Below the pieces are notes generated by a model. It was given only the letters and a program-made list of their open reading frames with translations. It made no database searches and was not told the DNA's origin. Position numbers and translations under genes: made by a program. 64,000 nucleotides of DNA, from the NCBI GenBank assembly GCA_014607495.2, contig CP053161.1, positions 682,001 to 746,000 of the forward strand. Direction: 5' to 3'. The stretch is from Carposina sasakii (Eukaryota; Arthropoda; Insecta; Lepidoptera; Carposinidae). This document shows, in pieces, positions 23,401 to 35,300 of this stretch. Each line of letters opens with the position of its first letter. The stretch's first letter is position 1.

Positions 23401-26314
23401 ACATGAAAAGTGCGGTAGTCACTTCGTAGGGATATGGAGGGGGGAGCTATATATTACGCTGTATTTACATATTCTCCTCCATTTCATTTTTAAAGTCCTG
23501 TCTGTTGACACCTCACATGAGTAAGTATGAGTTCCAGTTCCATGTATGGATGACGCCCCCCCCTAATTAACAGGTGTATATGTTTTAGTTTTTACAAATA
23601 TAATATATTTACATGAATGTTCCTTAGGGGATAATATTATTATGGCACTAATTATCCCAATTTATCTTCCATCTACATTCTCCATGAAATTGAGGACTTT
23701 ATGGAAATATGTACACTTCGCATGAACCTCCACCCGACGCAAGAGACCCCAGAGCTCCACTCCACTCCCGCTTTACGGACGATCTCCCGGATGTAGATAC
23801 AGAGGAAATGAAATTGGGGCGGCTCTCAGACAGGTTAAGAATGGACAGGCTCCCAGGAAAGTCGGGGTGGCCTCTGTCCTCCATGAGGCTGGGAGGAAAC
23901 CTGAAAGCAAAGGTTGTTTAACTCCGTAATGGCCAGTGAGACTACCCCAAAGGCATGGAGCAGAGGCTGGTATAGTGGCATTGTTTTTTAAGAAAGGAGA
24001 AAAACGCTCTTTAATAATTATAGGCCAATCACACTTCTGAGCCACGTCTATACTCGTAAGCTATTCTCGAGAGTCGTGACGAATCGTTTGGCATTAAGAT
24101 TTGCAGCCTTTTAGCCACCGAAACGGACCGGGTTTCGCAAAGGCTTTAGCACTGTGGGCCACATCCATACTGTACGGCAGGTTATGAAAACGTCAATAGG
24201 AGACTAATCAACCGCTATATGGCTTTTGTGGACCACGAAAAAGCCTTCGACTTCTTTGAAACCTGCAATTCTTGTAGCGATGCCAAATCGACTGACGATA
24301 TGTGGAGATTCTGAGAAATATCTACCAAATGGCAACGATGTCTATTCAAGTTCAAACCAACCAGACAGAACTGATCCAACTACTTCTAGGTATAAGACAG
24401 GGTGATGTCAAATCCCCGAAACTCATCACCAACGCGATGGAGCACGTATTCAAGATGCTAAAGTGGCATGGACTAGGTATCAACGTCAACTGTAAATATC
24501 TTACGCTGTAATATATTTTATATTATGCAGGTTCTGCAGCAATTCAGCCATTCAGATGTCGGAGATTCGTGTGATATTCACTGTTGACGTCGATTCCCAC
24601 TGTAGCATCTTGAAGATATCGGAGGATTCCTCCGTGGCGTTGGTGCAGTGAACGGACATCGTTGCCATTTGGTAAAGACTTCTAAGCACCTCCACATATC
24701 GCCAGTCGATTTGGCATCGCTGTAAGAATTTCAAGACATTTCAGGTGGCAATGGAGTCGAAAGGCATCAAATCTTAATGCTAGACTCTCGAGAACAGCTT
24801 ATAGACGTGAATCAGAATTTAGATCGGCCTGTAGTTTTTTAAGGAGCTCAGGGAGCCTCTGCTCGACACCTTCGGAGTGGTCCCATTGGCCAGTAAGCAC
24901 TTAAATACCTTTTGAGCTCTTTAATGACTCATTTTCCCCAGCCTTAAGGAGTTCAGAGCCAACTCCACCTTCCCATCTTAAGCTATCGAGAGCCACCCCG
25001 ATTTCTCCTATATCTACGTCCAGGAGATCGTCCGTAAAGTGACGGAAGAGTGGAGATCTGGGGTCACTCGCGTCGAGTGGAGGCTTCGGTGCATGCGAAG
25101 CGTATAGATTTTCATAGTCCTCAATTTCGGCGAGAATCTCTGGAACAGCTGGTGTTTCCCGTCTAAGTCGCATCAGTCCCAAGGTCTCGCTAGAAAGTTT
25201 GGACTTCTTATCTGGTCGACCCGAAAGTGCCTTGTTCCCATTTCGCTTACAACCCCAATTATTCCTTGTAAGTCCTCGTCAGCATATAGCAAATCGATTT
25301 TTCTTTGCCAGTTGGAATGTATCATGTCCTGCTTGTGGCAAATTGCTAACGGTGAACTGACCTTACCATGCGGCTCCTTTCAAGCTCGAAGTTGATGTTA
25401 TCATATTATCTCATACGTATAACTGAAACTCATACCTATTCATGTGAGGTGTCAATCATATCAGGTCTTTAAAAATAAAACGGGGGTTCCCATTATTTCT
25501 CATAGTTAATCGTCTACAAGCTACACTTCTAAACTAGTAAAATATGTCTCCACTCAGACTTGATTTATGCGAGTCAATAATTTAAAAAATATATACGATC
25601 ATAATACGAGTATATACTCTCATACAAAATTTGTTTGAATGATGTGTGGTCGGTAGTTTCATAGATATACCTCATTTTCCAAACCGAAAATGTAACTTTA
25701 TTATTCATACAGACCATATGAAATACAAACTTAAACTGTTATACGTAGCCAGTTCGGCGCTATACCCACGCTCACCTATACGACTCCGGTTCCGTTGTTT
25801 ATAGCTCGATTTTAAATATTTAAGGTGCATTAGAAAGCTGATAAATGTAGTTATGTTTTTAATAATGAACTTAATTTAGATAATCCTAACGGTTTTCGAG
25901 TATTTCACGTGATTAAAAATGTTGTTTTTGGGAATATTTCATTTGTTACTATGTTTACATAAATTAATGTTAGGAATTAAATAATGACCATTTAAATACC
26001 TTTCATTTGAGACCCTATTTAAGTAAATCGGCCCAGTAGTTATCTAAATAGAGCGTAAATAGTATAGGCCCGGCCGCCATCTTTGTTACGTCATAGCTCC
26101 CCCCTCCACACTCCTACGAAGTGACTACCGCACTTTTCATGTTGAAGAAAATATGCCAAAAATGTACATATTAGTAGTTCGTATGGCGGAAGTAAGACCC
26201 ACGAAAATCGTTATTTGAAGACTTTTACAAATGGGTCCCACACTATAAGGCGCGTAAGGCAGGGTCACTACCAACTAATTATATTTTATTTCGACCTGTA
26301 ATTTATTGTGTGTG

Positions 26315-26354
<40 letters not shown>

Positions 26355-29300
26355 TGTGTGTGGCGAAAAATAAACGTTTTCTTTCTTTCAACTACGCCAA
26401 TCGGTCGTCAAACTTACTACTATAATTAATATGCGTTTTGTTTCCCGTGGTGTGGTGTGAGCACGAACCTCTCGATAGTCCGTAACGCTAGCGTCAAACT
26501 GTCAAATCACATAGATTTTGTTAGCGAGTCACTAGCGTTACGGCGCGTGAAAAGATTCGTGCTTGCCCCACGGATTGCGACTCTTACGAGATGCACCAAA
26601 GGACATGCAACTGATGTATAGGTATTCCAGTAAAGTGATAAGCTAACAACTTAACACTCATAGTTAACATCTGTACCAGCTATGCTAAACGTGGCTGTGG
26701 CATCTCCCTTATGATTCTGCAGTGCTGGCTACCTCATTTCGGCTACCCCCTTATCTATATGTATTTTATAAAATTATCAATAAAGAAAATTAAAAAATTC
26801 TTCAACCGAGTGGTACTCGAACCCACGACCTTTGCATTCCGTGCAGAGCTCTCACCAACTGAGCTACCGGGTCAATTACTCGGATGACGAATTTTACCAT
26901 CTCTTTTTAAATTACATTATTGGCAACGTTATTTTTTCATCCCGATAGCTATACACTATATGGGTCAAAATCAGAGAGGTCAGCATTTTGGGTTTTGAAA
27001 TATCTGAGAAATTAAGTTTTCTGTTGGAGTAAATTAACATGTGGAATATGTTGTGTCATTTGTCATGAACCTTTCCTGTAAAGAGGCACGCACACAAATA
27101 TATATTTCAGAAACTATACCTGTTAATAATAAAAATGACAGGGCCTTAAATCATTTCGGGAACACTTTTAAATATATTTTTAAATAATAATATAACTAAC
27201 GCCTTTAATAATCACCGTCATGAAATTATAAATAACCTGTCCCTCTATTGGTAAATGCTGTTATTTTGTATATTTTTACAGTAAAAAGACTTATTTTTTA
27301 TATTACTCTCCATAGATTTTCAATTTGTGTAAATTTCGTTTCAAAATTTCAATTTATTGTATACATTTGTGCAATACGTTATCAATTAATAATATAAATA
27401 CAAATGTTAAAAGGTCATTTTAGTTTGTACATGCAATTTTTAACTATAACATTACTCGATTCGGCGGGAAAAGCTGGAAGGGTGCAGGTGTAATTTTCTT
27501 GTGAAAATCAAAATTTATTTGTAAATGGCTTGCATGTGTCCGTAAAGTGATGTTTTCTGGTAGATAAGTTATATTTTGATTACTTGTGATGTGAATCTAG
27601 TGCGTGTGCATGGTTTTATACGCAGGTAAGCCGAGTAAAACTTTAGCCGGATTACGATCTCTTCATGGGCGCATGTAAGTTGTTTCTGCAATAATTTTTC
27701 ATTTTGACTGACTTTACACTTGTTCTTGAGGATTTTCCCGACGTTTCCATTCATCATCATTGTCATTCATCATAAATTCAGAATACATTTTACTAAACAA
27801 TGATTAGGCTGTATGGGCTTAGTTCCCCTTGCCTTTCCTTCGGGATAAACTAAAAAAAAAAAAAAATAACATTACTCATCTATACTAATATTATAAAGAG
27901 GAAAACTTTGTTTGTTTGGTTGTAATGAATAGGCTCCGAAACTACTGGACCGATTTCAAAAATTCTTTCACCGTTAGAATCCTTATTGGACCTGGATGAA
28001 CATAGGCTACAAGAATTTCCCGATATTCCCACGGGAAGGCGACCAACGGGAATTCTATATTTTTTACGAAAACCGCTATACATATGAAGCTGAAATCGGG
28101 CATATATGTTCATTGGGGACAGCGAGGGAGGACTAAAAACGGATTTCCCGAAATTCCCACGGGAAGGGGACAAACGGGAATTCATAATTTTTACGAAAAC
28201 CGCTATACATATGAAGCTGAAATTGGGCATATAAGTTAATTAGGGACTGCGAGGAAGCACTAAGAACGGATTTCCAGAAATTCCCACGGGAAGGGGACCA
28301 ACGGGAATTAATTATTTTTTACGAAAACGGTTATACATATGAATCTGAAGTTGGGCATATATATTTATTTGGGACCCCGAGGAAGCACTGAGAACGGATT
28401 TCCCGAAATTCCCACGGGAAGGGGACAAACGGGAATTCATAATTTTTACGAAAACCGCTATACATATGAAGCTGAAATTGGGCATATAAGTTCATTAGGG
28501 ACTGCGAGGAAGCACTAAGAACGGATTTCCAGAAATTCCCACGGGAAGGGGACCAACGGGAATTAATTATTTTTTACGAAAACGGTTACACATATGAATC
28601 TGAAGTTGGGCATATATATTTATTTGGGACCCCGAGGAAATTCCCACGGGAAGGGAACCAACGGGCGTTCCAAATTTTTACGAAAACCGCTGTACCTACA
28701 TATGAAGTTGTAGCTAATGTACTGATATGTACCGAAGCGAAGCGAGGGCGGGCCACTAGTTAGTGATAAATTTGCAGTTTATGTGATGTTCCCGAAAATG
28801 ATGGGAGTGTTCCCAAAATGAAAATGAAGTTCCCTAAATGACATTGACGTTCCTTAAATGACTGCAACGTCTGGTTTTTGCATATTTTGAGCATTAAAAT
28901 AATAAAAACATTTACAGTATTATACCTTTATTTGTACTTAAAGAATGAGTAACATGAGTATCAAAAAATAAACTTAAAATCTAATAGTAAACTTGTAGTT
29001 TCAGTTAACAAACATAAGATATTAGGAACAAATAGTAATTGCACACTATCATTAAGTCTTGCATCAATACTTAAAATCAAATATATCAATTTTAGTTTGA
29101 TTTGTTTTAAAACTAACAACAGTCTTTAAGAATTCGAAACATTATATAAGCATAATCATATTAATCACAAAATAACTTGAGTATCAAAGTTTGAACTTAA
29201 AGTCTAGCAATAACCTACTTTTCAAATATGTCCATATTCTCATCAAAACAATAATAGCCACGACTACCTATTTTCTGCAATTTTGGGGTGGGTAAAATTT

Positions 29301-32300
29301 TAACAACTTGTTCACAAGGGACATACGCAACATCATTTTGTTCAAGTTTAAATATCTTTGCTGAGTTCCGCTGACAACGAAGAAAGGTTACCTTTATTTC
29401 ACCATCTTCATCAACTGAGGTGTCAGCGACTGCGACGTATCTGTATTCATTTTTTTTATTTTCAGTTGGTACATTTACTAGCAAAAATGTCTTTGGACGT
29501 ATCATGTTGGGGTGGAAGTTCTCCTTATCATTTACGTACGATGTACCAGCAAAATTATCGTCATTCTTTTCATGAAGTCGATCTGAAACCTTTTGGAGAT
29601 TCTCATCATCTGAACTGTCTGATTCGTATACGGCGTCATAAATACTTTTCCTACTCATGTGAAGAGAACTCAGAAACTCATCATTCTTTTCTATGTCTAA
29701 ATCTATAATTTCTAATGGAACTGGGCTTTTTTTATCTTTATCTTCGACCGAAAATGCCTGCAGTTTAATTTCTCGCAACAATTTTGAAAACTGATACAGT
29801 AGTATGGTGACATCAGAAGATTTCTTCCAGATAATCTTAGTTACATTCATGATTCCTGGGATTGCATCAATTTTTTCAGGTATTAAGTTTTTGATTGCAA
29901 CTATTTCATCGTTAGTGACTTCATGGAGTGAAACAGATGTATTGTTTTGTAAACGGACAAAATCTGCAGCTGTATTTACATCGTTTCCTCGTAATACTTG
30001 ATCATCCGCAGTTTTCTTTAGCACTCCTCCTACACCATCCATTGGACCTTTACCATGACCTGGTTCACTGAATGTCCACGTTGAAGCAGTTATTTGCGGA
30101 AATTGTTCTATTAAGATTTTAATCCATAAGTAAATGTTAGTCCGATTTCGATACTGGGACGTGGGTCCATCTGAAAACACATGAAGGGTAGTAACGTGTG
30201 GCCTGACACTCAATATTTTCTGCAGCGCTGATTTCAGGTGACCCCATACAGCATGAGCTTGATGGTCTAAATTGTCACTCACAGTGGCAAATGAAATAGT
30301 TTCTAGAGAGGTATTATTTCTGGCATAAAAAACCCCCGTGTGAATAGATAATTGACCTTTTGAAGCTCCGAATCTAATCGCTTGAATCTCTTTCGCATAT
30401 TTTGTCATATAATTTTCAGCAAAATCAATTTGAATCATTAGCTCTGTTTCTTTTAAATTATCTTTTAGTTCTCTTTTGGCTTTTAAGTTTTCGCTGATTC
30501 CATAAACATGTTTTTTCATTGGAGAAATATCCGCAGCTATAGACACTTTCAAATCTTTGACTATGCTTGTAACGGTAACTTTTTTAGTAAGTTTGACGAT
30601 TTTCTTCTCTGCTTTTATGATTCGCTCTTCTTTTGTTACTTGCCACTGAAAATATTCAATGGTATCTTCATTACTTCCTGATTCAATTTTGATCTCCTTG
30701 CATTCATCGCACAAACCAAACATACAATCATAAGAAGTAATGTCACAGCTGTGCGCTTTTATACATTCGGATGTCGATTTGTGCGATAGCTCTCCTAGTC
30801 GGTTTAGTTTGCCAAGTTTATATTCAAAATTTTCGTGCCTTACACAAAGACAAGTATCTCGATCCCATTTTTTAGGTTGTCCTACCCAATAAGGCTTCTC
30901 TCTCAAGAGTGTCGAATAAGAAACTCGAATTCCAGTCTCAGTACGAAATTGAGGATGCAATTTTTTTACAGTGTCTAGAAGCAACCGCTTTTGTTTATTT
31001 CCCTTGAGGCAGTCTTTCTTACCAGGGCAAATTCTGCTGATATCATCCCGCTCAAAAAACTTATGAATTTCTCCACGAATCTCATTAGTGATTAAAAATG
31101 TTGGATGCTTCCGGTTAGATATTAAAATGTTGTCATTATTTTTATTTTTGCGTAGAAATTGTTTGGTCATATTATTTAAACGATGTTTTTTAATACGGTT
31201 GCCACTGACGCATTTTTGAAAAGCCTCTCGCTCTTTAGAATTTTTTGGTAATTTATCAACGGTGTCTTTTAGTTGAGTTGTCAAAACTTCGCCAAATAAT
31301 AGACGTTTACTGACTTCAGGAGTAACAGAACATCCTCTTGTTAATTCATTAACTTTGCGAGTAGGCGTATCAGCATTCTTTTGGGATACTCTTTCTGCGC
31401 GTCTTCTGTTTCTCTGTACTTTTTTTCGCAACTTATCTATAATTCTTTGCATTTTCTGTATTTTATCTTTCTGTTTTTTAACAGTTCTGTAAGCCTGTGC
31501 CTTATCTTTCTTAACCAGTTTTCTTCCTGATCTCTTCCTTGACAAGCGATTATCGTTTTCTATCTCATTTTCAGAATCTGGTGGGCTGTTACCTAAAATA
31601 TTTGCCATCATCTTTTTTTCTGTCTATACTTTTGAGAATTTTTTCTCCACAACTTTCTTTGTTTCCTCTTCTGCCTTTCAGTCATATCACTAACAGTCTT
31701 AACTTTATTTTCAGCCTTCTTCTTTGGTAATATTCCCTATCTTTCAGTCTCTTAATCTCCTTTTGTTCAGGTGTCATTTTATCTAAAAACTTGCGTTTTC
31801 TTGCTTTAGCCTTTTCACGATGTTTTTTATAAGCTATACTGTCCTGTTTTAATCGTTTTTCTGACTTCTTTTTCTTTTCATTTTTTATCATTTTCCATAT
31901 TACCGTTTCTAAATGGTTCGCTAAAATAAAAAATTTGCATTGTTATATGTTTATAAAAGCATTAGACCGTCATTTTGCCCGAAAATTGTCATTTCAGGAA
32001 CGCCCGTATCATTTCGGGAACGCTCGCGTCATTTCGAGGACGCCCGTCATATACGAGAACGTTTCCGAAATGACCGTTCCCGAAATGACTATTTGATGAA
32101 TATTTTATATCATGCTTCACGCCGTCATATTAGATATTGGTTTTAGAGGTTAGGATCAAGTAAGCTGTAATATTTATAACAATTTAGCAAAAAGTATGCA
32201 AATTGTTGAAAAACTAATCACCAAACAGTGTTCCCGTAGTGACAGGGAATTAAAGTACGCTTCCCATATATGAAATTAAAAGGTACTTACCAACAAAATC

Positions 32301-35300
32301 AATTATTTTTTTCCGTCAATACGACACGCGTCTTTTCCTTTGACTAGTGAACTTCACACTGTTACTCGCTAATGCCACCTAGCGCGTTTTGTTTTAATTA
32401 CATCGACCGATATCCACCGCGTTCACTGAATGATTTAATAAATGTCAGACAGCGTTTGAATAGTAAAAATATGACGAAATTAAATTGTTGTTAATTTAAT
32501 TTATACGTATATTCGTAATTTAATGATTTTCAAAGCTAATATTTAAAAAATTAAAATTTTAAGTCTTAATTGTAAACATTTTTGAGTTATCTCAACTATG
32601 AAACATGGTATAAGGACGCGTTCCCGGAATGACTATTTAGACGTTTTTTGTTTAAAATCTAAAAAAATATTATCGTAAAAAAATAAAAATGATAAGTGCC
32701 TTGTTATTATGTGCAGAACCTTCATTTAGAAACAAGTATTTTAGCAATACCACGTTATTTTATTAAGAAAATCTTTGTCAGAAGCATGATTCTCACCTCT
32801 CTGATTTTGACCCATATATACAGGTTGTAACAAAAAGGGTATGTTAAGCGAAAAGCTATGTAAATAGACCATTATAGAGAACCTATTTCTAAAATTTGAG
32901 ATTCGAAATCACATGTTTATTTTTCTGAATTGTATGAACATTCAGTTGTTTAGAAATTCTCCATACTAGCTGCAAAATTAAACATGTGATTTTGAGTCTG
33001 AAATTTTGTAGATAGGTTCCTTTTAGTGGGCTATTTACATAGTTTCTCGCTTAACATACCCCTTTTGTTACACCCTGTATATCTATATGTATTTTTTTAG
33101 GAGCTATGAAATTGCCCAGCAATATATGCAGAAGGGTATGACCGAAGCCGCCGCGCATTATTCTAATATTGCATCGTATCATCAGCAGAAATTCGACCAG
33201 ATGAATAGCATGGCAGCAGCTGCTGTGATACAAGTGAGTTTCCAGCCTTAAATTAACAGAGTTAAATAATAACTAGGCTATAAGTGTATAATATGGTCAA
33301 TTCCGAAAGTCACACTTAAACCTAAACGAAAAATTAGTCCCACCTGTCCCTTTTCTCTCAGCCGTTTATGTTAAGAACGGAGAGAGATAGACCTGAATAA
33401 GATTAGGTTTATTAGGTTTAAGTGTGACTGCCGGAATCGACCCCAATATGTATACGGGAATTTGTATAAACACTGGCTCTCGAGTAGGAACTGAATGTAT
33501 TTGCCCTGATAAAAGAAGCTAGCAACTCGTCACTGATAATTTACATCTGCCCTCATTATCTGCAACATTATGCAGTATGCAGCCAACCAATCACATGCAT
33601 TGTGAAAATAAAAAAAATATTTACAATTACTATATCTCCTGAACTAGAATAAAGAGCCTTTCTGATGATATTGAATGTCTTTTCAGCTTAATTTCGACGA
33701 GGGAAGCCGAACGTTGGACCTCCATTATCTTAAGGTTTGTTATATATTATGATGATATAATAAAACGCCCATTTTATAGTACCGGATTTCGAAATCTTAG
33801 GCTAAGTATTTGCATTTGTCAACGTTATCGTTACTATATCACTATAATAAAAATATATTTTCAAACATTTCAAACATAAAAAAAAACCTATAAAATCAAA
33901 ACGCCTTATACTCATTTGCGCTGTCCTAAACCAAATGATCTAATTAAACTGTTAAGAACCGAACCGACTAAGGGTCAGTTAACATTTTTTGCTTTTAATT
34001 CTTGTTAGAAAATCCCTCATTCTCTTAAACTACTTTTCACTTACAGGTCATAGAAGCCAGAGACATTCTAGACATATTTCTTGACGGCCACATTTCGGAA
34101 CTAAGGAAGGCGGCAGGTCGCCAACCGCATTCAATATCCGTGTTCGTTATAACCGGCCGAGGCCTACATAGTCTGGGCAAACCGCGGATTAAACCGGCTA
34201 CTAAGTCTCGATTGGTGTTCAGGGGAATAAAGTAAGTATCATTCTAGTCTCAATTTCTGTTTGAAGTCTCGTTCATACATAAATCACAATGAAGTCTAAT
34301 TCTGGAAGTTTCATGCATAAGTCTATTCCTATTCATATGTATTCCTAACATAGCTTGTAAGATTCCTTTTTATTACTTACCATCTATGGACTTATTTGTC
34401 TGAAAATATATGATTTTTATTTTATTTTATAATGTGAAGAAGACGCTGTTTTGTGTATGCACGGCCGCTATATGGCAGCACTGTTATCCTAAAAAAACTA
34501 AATCTATATAGACGCTGTGTGAGCTAAATTTCACTTTAATATGTCAATGTAAGATGCGATATTTATTTTCAGTAAATGCACAAAGGGGAAGAGACGTGAT
34601 TTTATGTATAACCTGGAATACATAAGGGGGCGATATATTCATAAAATGACGTGCAAAAAGCAATTTACGTGTTGCCTAGTCTCGCTTAATATACCAGAAT
34701 CCTTTTACATACTTAATGTAAATAGCTTATTGCGCATAATGTTGGGTGACATTGTATTCCCTACCAATGTGATGATGAGCGTTATGTTTGCATATGCGGA
34801 TTTCGGGGTTGGGGACATTTTTGTGTGCCTATTGTGGGTGGTTCACCAATCCGCCTTCCCAGCGTGGTGACTGTGTGAAAAGCTCCCCTATGGCGTGCCC
34901 TGGGGGAGGCCTATGTCCAGTAGTGGACTATAATAGGCTGATGTGTGTGTGTATATCGGTATGGTGAGTGGGAATTCAATCTATACACAGGGGGGGGGGG
35001 AGGGTAGATTTGACTATACAATATTTGACATACCAACTTATAGTCAAATCTGCCCTTCCCTCCACCCTTTAGAGATTGACCTGGACCGCCCTTGCATGTT
35101 TGGGACATGTTGCATAATTTGATGACCATAGTGAACTCGTGGTTTTCACTTATCCGTTCTGTTATCTTTTCTGTGTCTATAGTAATTATGATAATTTCCC
35201 AAATTCCAGAAGCTACGAGCGCAATCCAGGCCTGTTATCCGTAAAACTGTCTGCCAAAAACTTCTTGACTAGTGAGTTGAGGAGCCGCAAGAGGATGAAC

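Larger units (their letters stand above)
23337..26205. repeat. Large inverted repeat containing two head-to-head RTE fragments
   Basis: Left arm 23337-23545 (ttacttccgccatacgaact ... gacacctcacatga) is matched in reverse at 25405-25500 and 26090-26205; about 600 bp at 25500-26090 is extra on the right. Between the arms are two RTE fragments in opposite orientation (23690-24515 plus, 24530-25290 minus) meeting at about 24520. Sequence divergence between arms is modest by eye. Confidence 0.7.
26961..32814 (-). mobile_element. 5.85-kb DNA transposon with DDE-like transposase, in N4BP2 intron 5
   Basis: Terminal inverted repeats: 26961-26984 (tgggtcaaaatcagagaggt...) and the complement at 32791-32814. 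TATA lies directly outside each end (26957-26960 and 32815-32818), as expected for a 4-bp target duplication (TA also fits if the repeat is extended). It carries a 798-aa minus-strand protein, motif arrays at 28786-28873 and 31989-32089, and two later insertions (retroposon 27458-27865, Helitron 27879-28759). Superfamily not established; Sola-type is a guess based only on a 4-bp duplication and the HGKGPxDG motif. It lies antisense to the host gene. Confidence 0.85.

Noticed and set aside
28010..28700. CRISPR-like array
   Set aside because: Units are 127 bp and contiguous with no unique spacers; eukaryotic minisatellite within a Helitron.
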